A program made the position numbers and the translations under genes. A stretch of DNA of 64,000 nt. Source: Vanessa cardui (taxonomy: Eukaryota; Arthropoda; Insecta; Lepidoptera; Nymphalidae). The stretch spans positions 16,298,070 to 16,362,069 of the forward strand of contig NC_061124.1 in the NCBI RefSeq assembly GCF_905220365.1, in the 5' to 3' direction. This document shows positions 13,064-28,300 of this stretch, in pieces. How positions within the stretch are numbered: position 1 is the first letter of the stretch; each line of letters starts with the position of its first letter. A model generated the notes under the pieces. The model was not told the origin of the DNA, ran no database searches, and saw only the letters and a list, made by a program, of their open reading frames with translations.

Positions 13064-13326
13064 TCAGCTGCCCAGCGACACGACGGTCGGGCGCTCGAGG
13101 CGCTCCTGCGGCTCCGCGCGCCGGTACTCCGCCTCGTCGTAGAAGGACTGCGCGTGGTGCGCGTGGTGCGCCTGGTGCGGGTGGTGCGCCTGGTGCGCGT
13201 GCTGGTGCGCGTGCGCGGGCGGCGGCTCCTCCAGCTTGACGGCGGCGGCGTGCTGCTGCACGTAGAAGCCGAGCGTCAGCGGGGAGCGCGCGCCCGAGCC
13301 CGCGCCGCCGGTCGCGCCGCCGTCCA
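13064..13326 (-). CDS. srp: GATA factor exon 9: C-terminus
   Basis: It encodes residues 450-536: a Gly/Ala start, [20 protein letters not shown] (VKLE is a second sumoylation consensus), a His/Ala/Gln-rich tract and [12 protein letters not shown] before ending VVSLGS-stop (TGA at 13064-13066). The intron before it is only 68 bases. Long antisense frames over this exon are a by-product of its GC content. Confidence 0.88.
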
Positions 13327-16300
13327 CTGCGGACAGGGCCCGTTAGTCTGCTGCTGCGCCTGCCGTCAGCGCGCCCACGCCGTTTGGTACTCACGTAGGG
13401 TCTCCATCTTGACGGCGGGCCCGACCGAGTGCGCCGAGTGCGCGTTGTGCGCCGAGTGCGCCGCGTGCGCCGCGTGCGCCGCGTTCACTAAGCTTTTACT
13501 CAAGCTTCTTTCGGCCTTCAAACTGTTCTTAGGTTTCCGCTTTCTCGTCTGAAATTTAAAATATTTCATTAAATATTAATTCCAGTAGGTCACTTGTCAG
13601 AGCTTCCAGCGTCGTCGTCGAGCTTAAAAAATAAATCGATGGTAATAGAAATTGGCCGAATGTACCTGTATGGAGTCTTTCTTCATGGCGAGCGGACGGT
13701 TGATGTTGTGCAGCTTGTAGTACAGGCCGCAGGCGTTGCAGACGGTCTCGCCGTGCGCGTTGCGGCGCCACAGCGACGTGGTAGTCGTGTGGCAGTTGCT
13801 GCAAGACATGCCCGGCCGCTTTGTGCCCATCTGCGCACCAAAACATAACTTACAACCGCGTTCAAGCCATGTTTCAATCCAATTTGTAGGCATATAGAGA
13901 TGAATAACAAGGAAATGTACAATTATATTATCACAGATAGTTAATGTTTAAATTATTCAAAGATCAAATTCAAGGAAACCTGTGCTCCTTGTGTGTATTT
14001 CGTTTAGTCAACTTAATAAATTTAAAATTTTTCATTAATTGGATTGAAACTGAGTAACTTCAGGAAAGAAAGTTTAACGAAACGACACCTTCGACCTGGG
14101 AACTTTGCAGCAAATTTTACGAAGTTTTTATTCTATTTTATTTTACAAAGAGCCCAGATTCATCAAATGTAGGTTCGTTAATTCCAGTTAAGGGTAATGA
14201 GATAGCATACAAGCGATGTGTGTTAGGAGGCGAAAGTATTGTTATTTTTTGTTAGAAGCGAAATGAAAGTGAAAGATGTAGGATGAACTACGGATGTCAC
14301 AGGACTTGGCGGGACGGGTTTCTTCGAGGAGGACAAATTTAAATCGGATCCCTTTCGTGGGCAGTGAATATTAATCACGAAGAAGTCATTCGGCTATGGA
14401 GCGGGTCGAAGGCGAAGATACTCGCAGGAGGGCTTCAGTAAGGACAGGGTTGGGGCGAACGTACCCCTTTCTTCTGTTTGTAGTCGGGGGGAGTGGAGAC
14501 GGCGAGCGCGGGCGTACAGAGTTGGCCGGAAGCGGGCAAGGCGTGCGTCCCGACGCCGTTAAACAGGAAGCCTTTGTAGAAATCCGCGCCCGGCGGGGCC
14601 CCCTCCGCGGCCACTGCAACCAACAGTCAAGCGTCATTGTCACTGACACGCTCGCGGCTCGCGACGCCTGGGTCGGGGGACGCTCGGGCGCGGATTCCTC
14701 GCGGGCGAGGCCGGGGCGAGGGCGAGGGCGAGAGGGGCGGGGGGTTAGTCGAGCGGAGGGCGTGGCTGCGTACGTCGGGAGCGGGCGCCAGCGCGTGCGC
14801 CGCGTGCCGCTGACGTACCAGCCGCCGCGGCTGCTTGAGCGGCCGGTTCATGCCGTTCATCTTGTTGTAGAGGCCGCACGCGTTGCACAGGTAGTGGCCG
14901 GTGCCGTCGCGCCGCCACAGCGGCGTGTGGATGGCCCCGCAGTTCACGCACTCGCGACCCTCCGTGAAAAACTCCGCCATATCGACTGCGCATGCGCAAC
15001 ACACCATTAGCTCACACCTGCCTCGCCCTGCTCGCGCACCCGACAGCGCCTCCGAGCGTCCCACTTACACTTAGCATCATTACGCACAAAGTACGATTCG
15101 GAAATAATTTGAGCATATCATTCGTCGTGCGTACAAAACATATACAATTAATCGTACGTACATATGATAGGTACACTACTTAATTGTACTTAATTAAATT
15201 ACGTTTGTGACTTCTTAGATGATATAATTCGTCTTATTATTTCACAGCTGCATTTGACTACGGCTTGTGAACTTTAATCAATAAAAAAGTACCTACCTGA
15301 GCGTAAAGCTTCTTCGTCGAATTAAGTTTTTGACGAGGGAACAGATAAATACATAATTAGTATGTATATGTATTCTGCATCGAAAGCTCATTGTGTATGC
15401 AAACATTGTGATTGAAGTGATCATGCTGATGGGCCAATATCGATAGAGCCGACATTGGTAATTATTGTCGCGATCAGCAACTTCCGGGCAGAGCGTCGAA
15501 CCCCGCAACCTTGGCAATGGCCGGTGAGTCAAACGCCAAGCGCTGACTCGGCGGCCGTACCTTAGCGGCGCAGGCGCAAGGCCGCGCGTGCCTCGCGCCC
15601 CGCTCGTGACTTAATTCATGCCATTGTGCTGCTGGGTCACTCGCACACGCCGCTCGCACTACTCGGAAACGCACTACATACGAGAATGCGCCATACTCTC
15701 ATGTTTCCACAACATTATTGCCGTCTATGCACTCACTAGCTCGCTGCCGGCTACTTAATGCGTTTAGAAACCTATCGGAATGCTAAATATTTTTCTATGA
15801 AGTGCAGACACACAAGTTTCTGTCTGCCGAGTCCTGGTTCTATAATAGCCTATACCTATCAGATACCTTTCAGAGATAGTACACCTATTATTATACATAC
15901 AAATAATTACATTATGCCTATGTTCTATCTAATCGTACGATTTTTTTAAGGGCTTACCCTCTCATTAGGATACATGTCTAATACACGGAAATTGCCGCTT
16001 ACTTTTTAAACGTATCGAATGAAATAACGTCACGTATTTATTCTTAACTAAACAGTATCGAAATGTAATTGTTATAATTCGTAACGATGGCCATTGAGCG
16101 CAGTACCATCATTAGGTGTCGGGTTACTCGAAATCAGAGATTCGATCGCATCGCAGCGAGAGGGCCATGTGTCACTGCCGACGGCTAACATGTACTTCGT
16201 CACTATTCCTGGCCGACACTGGGACCTGAACAATTTCATTAGACATTTAATTACCATTTTTGTGTGCTAATAAATGATTATTTTCATCGGGTCGCCATAT

Positions 16301-19300
16301 CAGTATAATTGTGCTATTTGGATGCACCGTCGTAAAGCAATATATATTGGAGCTAGAGACTCTCTTCGGGATGTTTTTAACAGAGTAGGAATACTTACTG
16401 TTGCGTCGCAATATATTTACAACAATATCATGTATATTCACAGTAACATTGATCACTTTGATAAAATCAGTGATAATCATTGTATATGCACTAGAAGTAA
16501 GGATAAACTTATAACGCCAAGTTTCCGACTCCGCAAAGTCAATGGATCCTTCTTGGGGCAAGGTATCCGTTTCTATAATAAAATTCCGCAGAAATTTTTA
16601 ACTTTGCCGTTTAGTAAATTCAAATCGTTTGTTAAAAATACATTGGTAGAAAAAGCATACTATTCGATACAAGATTTTGTAGATGATAAAAAAGCGTGGA
16701 GTTAATACCTGTTGACTTCCAAGCAGGATACATTAATTGAAATAATTGTATTTAATTAACATGACGTTGTATTTTTTAAATGTTAAAAAAGAGTAACTAC
16801 TGAGTTTCTTGCCGGTTCTTCTCGGTAGAATCTACTTTCCGAACCGGTGGTAGCTTCACTTAATTGTAAAATGACGATTCAAAAGTGCTTATAAAAGCCT
16901 ACTTGAATAAAGTTTATTTTGATTTTGATTTTTGATTTTATATACGACTGAAGACTCGCTATAATTAGGTATACTTAAAATGTAATTCTCTTTTCAGTAA
17001 ATCCATCATAGTTAGGATTGTCTTTTCACGAAACTTGGCTAACTCTAATGAGAGCGCGTAATTGATAAGTTCAGTGACGTCAGCAGGTAAGCTCGTCCTA
17101 ATGGCGTTAATTGTGTCCTAACGGCCGGAGACGTTTCAGCTTTCTCTGCTGAGATAAGCACAAGCCTCTGCGCTGACGCAGCGCGAACCGGCGCAGTGAA
17201 CGACATTGCGCTTAATAGTGGACAGATAATAGACGGCTGCGCTTTTTCCGAAAGATGTTTTAAATCCACCACCTCTTTTTACTATAAGAGATTCCGCTAC
17301 CGTTCTTTACACGTTTTCATACATACCAGGTTGATAGATTTGGTAAATTTACTCAAAATCTAACCCTTGCCTCATGAGACCACGTAAGAGTCACTAATAA
17401 AACAATTGTCAAACTGCTATGAATTTCAAATCTATTTTAATTTAAATATCTATTTTAATAAAAAAAAGCGTCTTTTATTTGAACACTTGGTTTTTTTTTC
17501 TAACATATAAGCAATGACAACGGGACAGGCACAAGCCTAGTGTTTGACAACATTGTTTTTTGTGTGATAGTGTGGGCGCGGGTGGCGGGCGGCGGGCGGC
17601 GGGGCGGGGGTCGCCGGACGTCGCGGTGTTTGCGCGAGGCACGTGCCTTATCCGACGCCGTATATGGAATGCGATTTTAATGCGCTTAAAAGGGAACGAG
17701 TTTATTTTGAAAGAGGACATCGTTTTTTGTCGGGACCTACGCAAACAGCGCGCCCGACACGCCGACGCTTTATATTGAACCGCATCTAACCATCGGAATA
17801 TCTGTTTGCACTCGAGCGCACTCGAATGTCGCGTGCAAGGAGATGCAGTGACCGACTTGCCGGCAAATCGTAACACTGAGCGACGAACGTTTATTATGTG
17901 ACGCTTAGGTGACACGCTTCGAAAAAATAAATCTGTAAAAACGAATATTGTTTTAATTTATTAGTTCTAAAACTCAGTCGCAAAAACTCAACTGTTTATT
18001 AAAGCACTTAACTGCTGGAGTAACCTTTCAAAGAAAAGCTATTAATTATTTAATGGGCTACAAAACTGAAATAAAACGCGCCGTTTCGCCGCTTTCGAGG
18101 ACGGACGAAGGTTCAAGTGGATGCGACGAAAAAACTCACCCTCAGATAATGACCTCACATCGTTTTAGACAATGCGCTCGCGCTTATCGCCTCTGTGTTA
18201 CGGAGATGACTTATCATAAAGCTGTTATTTTTTGTACCAGGCGGGTATCAATAATAAGTTTTGACAGCAGCGGGCTATCGCGTGACCCCAACGAAAAAAA
18301 CACACGCACACGTCCGCAGTCCTCATACTGTTGACTACATCATGTATGTGTGAGTGTACACGAGTGGATCGCTTTATCGATGTGCATCCTTTACTAAACA
18401 TCATAGATTTTAAGAGCTGTAAAATGTTATACGACATATTTTTTACTCGTTTTCACACGTAGATACGGTCGAATATCATCCGTAGAGTCGTTTTCTTAAA
18501 CATAGAAACGGCATCTGTAACCGTCGATATAAAGGTGGAAGTACACTGCTGTTGACTCATAAAGTAATAATCTGAACTTATATTTATGCGCAATCGGCAA
18601 ACTTAAATACTTTGTTTAAACGTGAACTGTCAAATGAACAAAGGACATGTAAACAATCGTCTTGTGAATCATGCGGACTTCAGGCGACCACGGCGTGCTG
18701 GCGACGGCGCGTGCGCAAACAAACACGCTCTTACGTATTTACTCTAATTACTGCCACACGGGTCATGGTATGCTCAAAGTATTTGCTGTCTTATACATCT
18801 GAATCTCGCATCTCGACAAAAGTAATGTAACTGTATCGTTTCGATAGCGATATCTCCATTATTACAATATCGCTCAATATCACTGTAATTATCATTTATT
18901 TAAGATTCAATAAATATGTCCACTCGGGATCTTGTAATGATCGCTGTACTTACTGGCTGAGAGGCTGGCGGCGGCGGAGAGTTGCGGCCGTCGGTTGCCG
19001 TCGAGACTCCATACCTCCTGAAATCGAAGAATGTGACGCTCTTACTATTTCAATTTGTCGATAATGTTTTATTTACATTTCTATTTGTACCTCACTACTA
19101 AGTGCTACTAGTAGGCCTACCCACTCGAACCTATGTACGAGTGAGTCAATAATTATCTATACTTAGTCAAACATAGCTTACACTTCGAATCATCGCACCG
19201 TTTAAGAAAAGCAAGCAAGTATAGGTCAACACAACAGCCCAATTCTAATTTTATAACTCTTGTAGGATACGATGTATTTGCAGCAACAAACCCACGCTAG

Positions 19301-22300
19301 ATGTATATAAAAGTAATTTGTTAACTAAATAAATAAAATGTTAACAATACTCTATAATAATCAGTGAAATTAAACGGGAACATTTATGATGCGGAAATTG
19401 TCGTTGTAACCGCGACACATTACGTTCGCATTCACCGATTATAATTATTTTATAATTTCTCTCTTGACGAAATTTTGTACAGAAAAATTTTTTTTTTTTC
19501 TCTTTGTTTGTGTCGCAATACGTAAAACTCAATAACGATACCATTTGCAATGCACCTACCAACAATGAAGAGATTAACAACATTATTCGTACTTGTTCCG
19601 TCAAACAGCAGCTCCCAACTAATTGTCAAAGGCTGCCAATCATAATATTCCAATCGATAGTTTGTCATGAGTACGCGTATGATTTGTTTTATTATAAAAA
19701 TATAGTCGGCCACAAAAGTGTCCTTGATCGGACTGCATTACGATTGCGAATGCGATCGATCTAACATTTGGCTCGACGCGCGCCGTCGCGAACGGCTGTT
19801 AAAATTGAACGTACGCGGCTGTGAACTGCACGATGTAGGTACCTACACATAGATACGGGGAGGTTTGGAAAGCGCTCGTCAGGCGTCGCTGAGCACGGCG
19901 GCGTTATCAGTGACTTATTGCCGTCGCGGAACCTGCTTCCGACTCGTAGGTACCGCTCGCACGGTTCAATGGAACTTGAAACACTTAACGACGCTACCAT
20001 AAAATGCATATATTTGCAGAATTTTTGGAAATAACATTTCGTTTCGAAGGAATGAAACATTTCTATAATTAGTAGAAATACCTTCGTCAGTATGTTTTAT
20101 GCGCGATTTATGATATTTTCTGTAAGTATTGCGAGCGTCTCAACGCATTGCGTAAGATGCCTCGCAGAAATCTAGAATTTTTAACTAAGCAATGCTAATT
20201 TTCAGAATTTGCGTCTTTTCCTACTCACTCTTATAAGTGCCTTTAGAAACTCATTACGTTAAAAACGTGGCTTTATTGACTGCGATGTCTGACAGATACG
20301 TGACCATATGATATGGAGTATATAAGACAAATAAGCATTATCTAAAGCCGAAATTACTGCGGGGTGATCTCCCACAGTAACGCTCAGTGATCCCAACACT
20401 TACCGGCTGAGCATAAGCGTTCGTCGCCAGCGCGGTGGTGCCGTATACGGTGGACGGCCTGGAGGTGGCGCTGGCGAAAGCGCCTCCGAAGCGGGCGCTA
20501 AAGGCGGGCAGAGCGCCCCCGCTGCCCGCGCCGCCGCTCTCGCCCGCGTCGCCCGTGTCTCCGTATTCCTCACCGAGCACTGAGCCAGCGCCACTGGCGG
20601 TACCGTAGTTCGGCGATCCTCCTGTTTTACAAAAACATTTCTATGTAATATAACGCGGGCGGTAATATTGAATACACAGGTACATATATGTAGGAAGACT
20701 GTGCCTTTGTATAATAATTGGGGCTTCTAGAGGACGATATAGTTTAATTGCATAATAACGACAAGATCGCCGTCGACAAGATCAGTACCTGCAGCCGAGG
20801 TCCATATCTGCGGCTGCGTGAGGTCGGCGCCGTTGCTGAAGTACGGCGAGCCGGCGGTCGGGTACGCGCAGCGCGAGTACGCCGCGCCTCCGCCGCCGCC
20901 GCTGCAGGCAACACACACATTACAAAACTAGTCAACGGCTTATATCCAGTATAACTAATACTCAAATCATTTTTGTAATTGTAAAATTGTAAAATGACGA
21001 TTGAAAGTGTTTGTAAAAGCCTGTATAATAAAGTATCCTTTTAGTTTTTTTTATTTACAATAAAAAATATGCGGGTAGGTACTTATATATACGCGCGCGA
21101 GAAGTTCTAATTTTCCATCGTATTTTAAAATAATAATAATTACTCCTGCTTATAAATAATAAAATAATCATTATGATAAACGTATCGTTATTTCTATGAC
21201 GCTCGCTAAACTTAGATATATTTATAACAAATTTAAAATTTGTTGTAAACAGAGGTTAAGGTTGGGTTGTCTATTTCGAGACACTTGACACTTAGTTGGC
21301 GGCTTAGCGAGCCACTTCGTGTCACGTTGAAGAATTAATTATCGTCATTATTATTTCATAACGCGCCAAAAGAAGTAGGTATAACGACGAATAAAAAATA
21401 TACCCTTTTATAGAAATATTGGGGATACATAGATACTTACACCTGAGTAACGAATAAGGTACACACCTCTGGAGTTTAACCTTAAGCAGAGCTAAGCTTG
21501 CCTTCCTCGCTAAACGCAGAACACTTATTGTTATTTAGATGTACTTTACACGAGTAGGCATCTACCTATCTAATCAGGAATCATGATTTACAGACACGTT
21601 AAAAATACCACGAATACTGAAACTACAAGGAACGACAAGAACTTACTACAGATTTTTTACTCTTTCGCAAATATTACTTGAGTAGGTACCTATTTCATAA
21701 TTCTCAATAAAAACCTACCTTCTATATAAGACTCGACATGTATGTATGAGTATGTATGTTATTCGTTTTCAAATAACACCCTTTTTGCGCTTTGTTGTCG
21801 TTTACGATTACGTGTTAGCCCTGCACACACGTTGAGACATTTAAAGGCTGTGCTAAGCTACTGTATATATTTAACTGTAGTAACCATCGTATAACATAAC
21901 GTAACGAGTCGCATAAATAGGTACATACCTATGTACTAATACTATCCGCGTTATTTAGTTGTCTAACAAAAATTGCGAATGCTGTGGTGCTGCATCTTTA
22001 TGTCATTGAAATTGTTATTGTTTCTTTCATGTTCTACTCTACATGTATGTTATGTAGTTGTAATTATAACCAATTTTATTTACGTTTACGTAATAAAGTT
22101 ATTACGAAAAAATGGGGACACAAAATGTAGCAGTATGTTAGTTGTAGGTACGTTTCGTATCAAAGTTCAAAATAGGTCTCATATGTTGGGAGGCGGCCGA
22201 GTATGGACGAGGTCGTGACGGCGGACGACAACACGAGGCCGATGTGTCACAACAGCAGTTAGCTATAAGTCACGAGGGCCTGTTTTGTGAGTCGTCCGTA

Positions 22301-25300
22301 CTAGTCATAGGAGCTATCGGACTTAGCTGGTCGCAAAACGCATCTGGATACTGATCTTTTACTTTGCGAAACAGAACAGTATAATTGTTACCTACAGTTC
22401 GTCGTCGCTATGCTCACGCAAAAGTTAACGAGAGGCCTAACGATATACCTGAAATTAGGATATTCAGAACACAGAGATGCAAGTAGAGCGCGGTTTGAAT
22501 GGTTCGGAACGTGTCGGAAGTAGATGTGTTATCGTGGAGCCCTCCTTGTCCCCCTCTCCCCTGCCCCGCCGGCACCTCCCCGCCGCCCCGCCGCCCCGCA
22601 GCAACGTCGCGGCGCCCTCGGCCCGCTTACATTCATTTACATGAACTAACTTCCACGCTCGTTATTACCGTTTGCAATTCCGTTACATCACAATACCTAC
22701 ATACTCACATACAATCCGAAGCAACATAAAATAGCTAACAGGCATGCCCGTCAGCGTGTGAGCAGAAACATTACTTGGCACTAATCGCCAGCTTCTCGAA
22801 ACGTGTCCGATATTCCATAGCGGTGTTCCTCACCGAGATATAACATAATGAGCAATCGCATGTAAACAAACGTATTCGTACCGATGATAGACCGATACGG
22901 CCAAGGAGCGGGCGGCCGGGCCGCTTATGGCTGCAACGTGAACCCGGATATAATAACACGCAAGTACAACGAGCCTCACACTGCGCCGCCGCCGCCGCGT
23001 TCGCCGTCTCGATTCATTTATTTACAACTCGACGCAGCACATTCGTCGATCACTTCAGAACTTTTAGAATAGGCAAAAAATAATTCGACATTGCATCTAT
23101 CTGTAAGTATATTATAACTTCAACTAACGTTACGATTGGTAGCATTAGCCGTTAGCCGTATACTGAGTGTCGCTGATTAGAAATGAAACAAAAGAGTAGC
23201 CCGCATTCCGCGTGTGTGCGGTGAGTTTCATGTTAAACATTAAGTGTTCGCTGCGCCGTGCGTCGCCCGCAGGACGCCTCGACTGTGACATATGGAGACA
23301 AGCTACATTCAGCTTAATGGAATGTTGCGCACGTGCGCACGCGCCGCTCATACACCCCGCTATGCATCTATGAGCACGATCGGTCATCCTTCCACCCACA
23401 GCACGCGCACTTCCTACATACGTCCACACGTAATTAACCCCTTCCTTCCAGGAATTTGGGAAGAACGACGTCGGTGTCCAGTCGTATCCCTGAGGGACTA
23501 CAGTCATTCACCGGAGTCATTAGCATTAACCGAACAGACCACCGCACTAGCGCGAGTTTAGTAATCATAATCGATCCCTGCACCGAGCTGAGCCGGAAGT
23601 CCGTGACGTCAGCGGGTCCAGCGCGCAAACTCGCCGTGTAAGCGATACAAACAAAGAAACTATATTCCGGCTCGGCCAACAAGGCGGCCCGTAGCTATTT
23701 GCGCATCATCGACATCGTCCCGCGCCGGAGCGCTAAGAGCCTATACAAATAACTCATTTCGAGACACTTAAGACGTCACTCGACACGGACAAAAACTAAA
23801 TAAATAGTACAAATTTAGAAACGATCCAAAGGGCCCTTAAAACGTGTAAAATAGCGCGTTAGAGACGGAACAAAAACTGGGCGAAAGCAAACACGGCGCT
23901 AGCGCCTCTCCGTCACCTGCCTCGACCTCGAGCGAGCACGTTCCGAGAGGGTAATGTATGTTTATATCTGTTAACGTAACGAAGAAATCTAATTCGACTA
24001 GGAGTTTCAGGCGTCTCAACAACCAAGCAAGGAATAGAATGGCATACTTCGTCGATGCAAAATGCCCTAAATAACATGTTTAAAATATAACGATTACCGC
24101 TAACGTACTGGTTTCTGGTGACGTCATCAAGATAATGACTTGGAACAATTCTAGGTGTAACGACACCTCGTCAAACAAAAGTGGTTAGGTCGTTTCGCCT
24201 CTAACGAGTGATATCGGTTGCTGCAGCGTTCTCTTATAGCAAGTGAAACGGTAAGCTAGGGCTGGCGGCGACTATGAGTCAGTAAACATCGCGCCTCTCG
24301 CTCTGCCGAGAGACTATACAAATTAAGGGTAATTTTCCAATTACATTTTAAATTTGCTTTCATGTTAATTGTAAGAACCATGTTGTTTATTTGCTGTTTG
24401 TATTGATCATTCCTAATTTTGTTTATTCGACATCGTAATTAACTAACATTTACATAATAATAATATTATTTTTTTTCCTGTTCAATGTTTCAGTTCACTT
24501 ATTGTTCTAATTAAAACGAGGAAAATGACGAGAGTTGGTCGGCCGTAGGAACGAATTCAAATTCTATTTCACACTGCAGCATAAACACCGATTTATATAT
24601 TTTTTAACTTAAACTTATGTACTTCATACTAACTTCCAAGCCAATTTCATTCTCTTGGCTGATGAATATTCAAAAATGCTGTATCGACTTTATTTTAGTC
24701 AGTAACAGAAAGCCTAAAAACAGATTTTCATATTTCAAACGTCTTTTTTTTCCGAGCGATGGTACATATTTTTATTCTAATTCCGGCAACTTAGGTAGGT
24801 ACGTGAGTACTCATGAACTTAGTAACAAAAGGCTAAATACCAAAATTTTGCTAAAATTATATCATTAATTCCACCACTTGTATATCAATCAGTCATTTTA
24901 GCATTTTGTAAAGTAGCCTGATTGGCCAACCTTGTCAAACTGATTCATATCAATATCTTACTTCAAGTTACGGTTACGGTTACCTGCAACGCTGGTCTCC
25001 TCTATCTGTATGTTTCAATGATTTTATATATTTTAACAAAGTAGGAATAGTCATTGTTGAGTCACATATCTACATATATTTACAATATTATTATGTATAG
25101 GTACTCATAGTAACATTGATCACTTAAAATCTGCTAAAATCATAGTTTCCGACTTCGCAAAATGAATAAATCCTTCTTAGGGCAAGGTATCCATTTCCAT
25201 AATACAATTCCACAGAAAATTTAAATCAGTTGTAAAATATACATTGGTAAAGAAGGCATACCTTTTATTCAATACAAGATTATACAGACGATAAAGCGTG

Positions 25301-28300
25301 GAACTAATACATATTGACTTCCAGGCACGATATATGTATTACACACACATATAATTGTAATTAACTAATATGAGTGTATTTTAAAATGTTGAAAAGGAGT
25401 AAATACTGAGTTTCTTGCCGGTTCTTCTCGGAAGAATCTAATCTCCGAACCGGTGGTAGCTTCACTTGGTATAGTTGTTAAATAACGATATAAAAGTGCT
25501 TTTGAAAGCCTTTTTGAATAAAGTATATTTTGGTTTTGATTTCTTTTTTAATTTTAGTTTTATGACATTTACCCTAGCACTTCAGCAATCCACGTAAGTA
25601 AAACTTTCTATAAGGTTATTTGTTCAGCTAAGTATGGCCGTGACTGTCATGTACTGAAAAGTACTTGGTGGTAGGGCTTTGTGCAAACCCGTCTGGGTAG
25701 GTACCACCCACTCTTCAGTTATTCTACTGCCAAATAACAGTACTCAGTATTGTTGTGTTCCGGTTTGAAGGGTGAGTGAGCCAATGTACAGGTGTAACTA
25801 CAGGCACAAGGAACAAAATCTTAGTTCCCAAGGTTGGTGGCACATTGACGATGTAAGGAATAGTTAATATTTCTTACAGCGTCATTGTCTATCACCCATA
25901 GACCACTTACTATCAGGTGCCCCGTATGCTCGCCTGCCAAGCGAGTCGCCGTAACAGAAATGCGACTATTTTTGACAACTTTGGAATGTAATGTTACCGA
26001 GGGGGCGATATCCCGGGTCATACAAAATGAAAAAGGTCACACTCGCTCGGATAAGTTCAATAAATTCAGTCTCGCGTAAATGTTTGTAACATATAGTCGT
26101 ATGGAATCAACTCTAATGCGTTTAATTGTCATACGAAGGCCCTCGATCTGTCTAATAAAATGTTGGCGAATATAAATGATTTCACTTCAGTTGTTTACAA
26201 TAGATCAAGGCCACGCGATAAAATGCGCCATGTCTCGGTTCCCACGTGCGGCGAGAATGCGTGGGCGCCCGCGATCTCCGAGCGTATGTTGTTGCAGTAA
26301 CGATATATAACTACTATCCACCTAACACCGACCACAACTGTACCTACGGGCCACTTTGGTGATGCACGCTGAATTCCTTGTAAGAAGATCCACCAGCGCG
26401 AGCTCGCGTCTTAGCGCGAATTAGAACGTATTATTAACGAGAGCGTATTTAAAGAATTCATGAATGATCATTTCGCGAAGTTGCGTAAGGGAGCCCGCGG
26501 CTGTCGAGCCACATCGCATCAATTCGATTTCGTTCGGAACTATAAATTATTTCGATTTTGACATCTATGTAATATGTTTGCCGTTTTCGTCGAGCAGCGC
26601 TATCTTGTTTCTCGAGCGCAAACAAACAATCTGTTTTTACTCTCGTCCGTCGAGTCGTCGCCGGTCGGGCTCAGCCCCTCGGGGCTCAGGTATTTGCACA
26701 AGCTGTTTCCTCGGTCTCGTTTGTTCAACTTCTTAGCGCATTTGCTATAAATTAATTTTCAGATCGTCACACGGGGTCTATTTAACCAACCACAAAAAAG
26801 GGGGTCGTTAAATGCATATAGTTAACACCGAAGTTTGGCTTGTGGACGCGTTTCATTAATAGATTCACTGAGACATTTTAGTGAAACTTATTTGTTCGAT
26901 GCCCTCGTACCCACGACCGAACCGAGGTGCTACTTTCGTATACACAATAACTTGTTAATTATGTGTGTATAATCTAAAATTATTACTTATTTATTAAATC
27001 GAAACCGACCATCCTAACGGTTCATTTATTCTAGAACAAATAAAACGAATGACGATCATTAATACAATTGTCGTGTTAACCTTTCAGATTTGACGTGAGA
27101 CGTGTTTATAAAAGTTTGTTTCACTTTCATGTACTACTAGAAAATAATTTCAAAGCTACACTATTACTAATTATACATTTATTCTTACGAAAAAGCGAAT
27201 AATAAGTTTCAATTCTTTACTTCGCTCCGACATTACATACATCATACTGTCATTATTTACGAGTTACTCTAGATATTATAACATTCAGAAGGTGCTGGTT
27301 ATTTTGCGAATGTATATGTCTGTGAAAGCCTTCGTAAGTTGTATACATATGTGCAGTACGTCGTTGGCTAGGTGCGGACGTTAGTGGGTTAACTGTCGCG
27401 GCGCGGGCGCAGGAAGTGAGTCTCATTACTGGTTCGCGGAACACGCACACCACTGCCCTCGGCCCCACACTAGCGCGCGTAGGTCGCAATGACTGTGCGG
27501 CTGTAGCAATACTTATGAAGCATTATGTATGATGGCTCACATTTATGCTTACGTTCGAGATGCTGAGGCTCATGTCTCCTTACTCATTCATTCTCTTCAA
27601 TGTTTCTAGAGGCGTTTGATCTTGAAGTCGGCGATGTCGTGGAATAAAATATGAACATATGCTTCATAACTCGAAATTTTGCTCTATCAGTTGGGCGAGG
27701 TTCAGAATACTGTACCTAATTATCGATTGCTTAAGATAATTTACTTCGCATATCTAAGTATATATAAACAAATCAAACTAAGTGATATATACTTATATGT
27801 ACTTATTCAGTATTTACTCTGTGCCCTTTTCAAATGAACTTTTACAAACATGTTTTGTTTTCCTCTCTTAGGAAAATATCTAATTGAAGGCTATAAATCA
27901 GTTGTTCTATAAATAAGCATAAACGTACAAATTGATATGTTGGTATATGGATTTGCTCAATGGTAAAACGAACTTGTGACAGTAGTGCTAGATGATGTGT
28001 TATAGTCCAATAAATTGAACTAATCGAACAATGAACGAACATTCGTGTTACAATGTTATCGTTTTTAACGCGAGTGTGCCCTAAGAGCGAGTCGTGTGTG
28101 CCTACTTGATGTAAATAACTTGAGAGTAAGCAATTCATAAACAAAACGAACGTAAGTACACATCAGATCATATCTCTGAGTTGAGATGCGCCGTAATTTT
28201 GAAATAGGAAACTATACGCCAAAATACCCGCGACTTTGATCGAACACGAAACCAAAGGAAGGTTCCGCTCTCCGAATCGCTCGCTCGCAGTGCATCGCCG

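Noticed and set aside
13046..13552. 168-codon plus-strand frame
   Set aside because: Antisense shadow of GATA exons 8 and 9, produced by the GC-rich Ala-His repeat.
14396..15010. 204-codon plus-strand frame
   Set aside because: It is antisense to the N-finger exon and its GC-rich flanks, is Arg/Ala-rich and has no motif; the minus-strand finger explains the conservation.
14985..15045. Longer N-finger exon starting at AG|GCGCTG
   Set aside because: It would be in phase with exon 4 but lacks a pyrimidine tract; the small exon at 18954-19017 with near-consensus sites gives a better, family-like join.
17475..17915. 146-codon minus-strand frame
   Set aside because: Basic, Cys-rich random-looking product in an intron, with no splice signal or recognisable domain.
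22540..22630. Plus-strand exon after the C-rich tract ending CCGCAG
   Set aside because: The tract mimics a splice acceptor, but no conserved frame follows and the surrounding gene is on the other strand.
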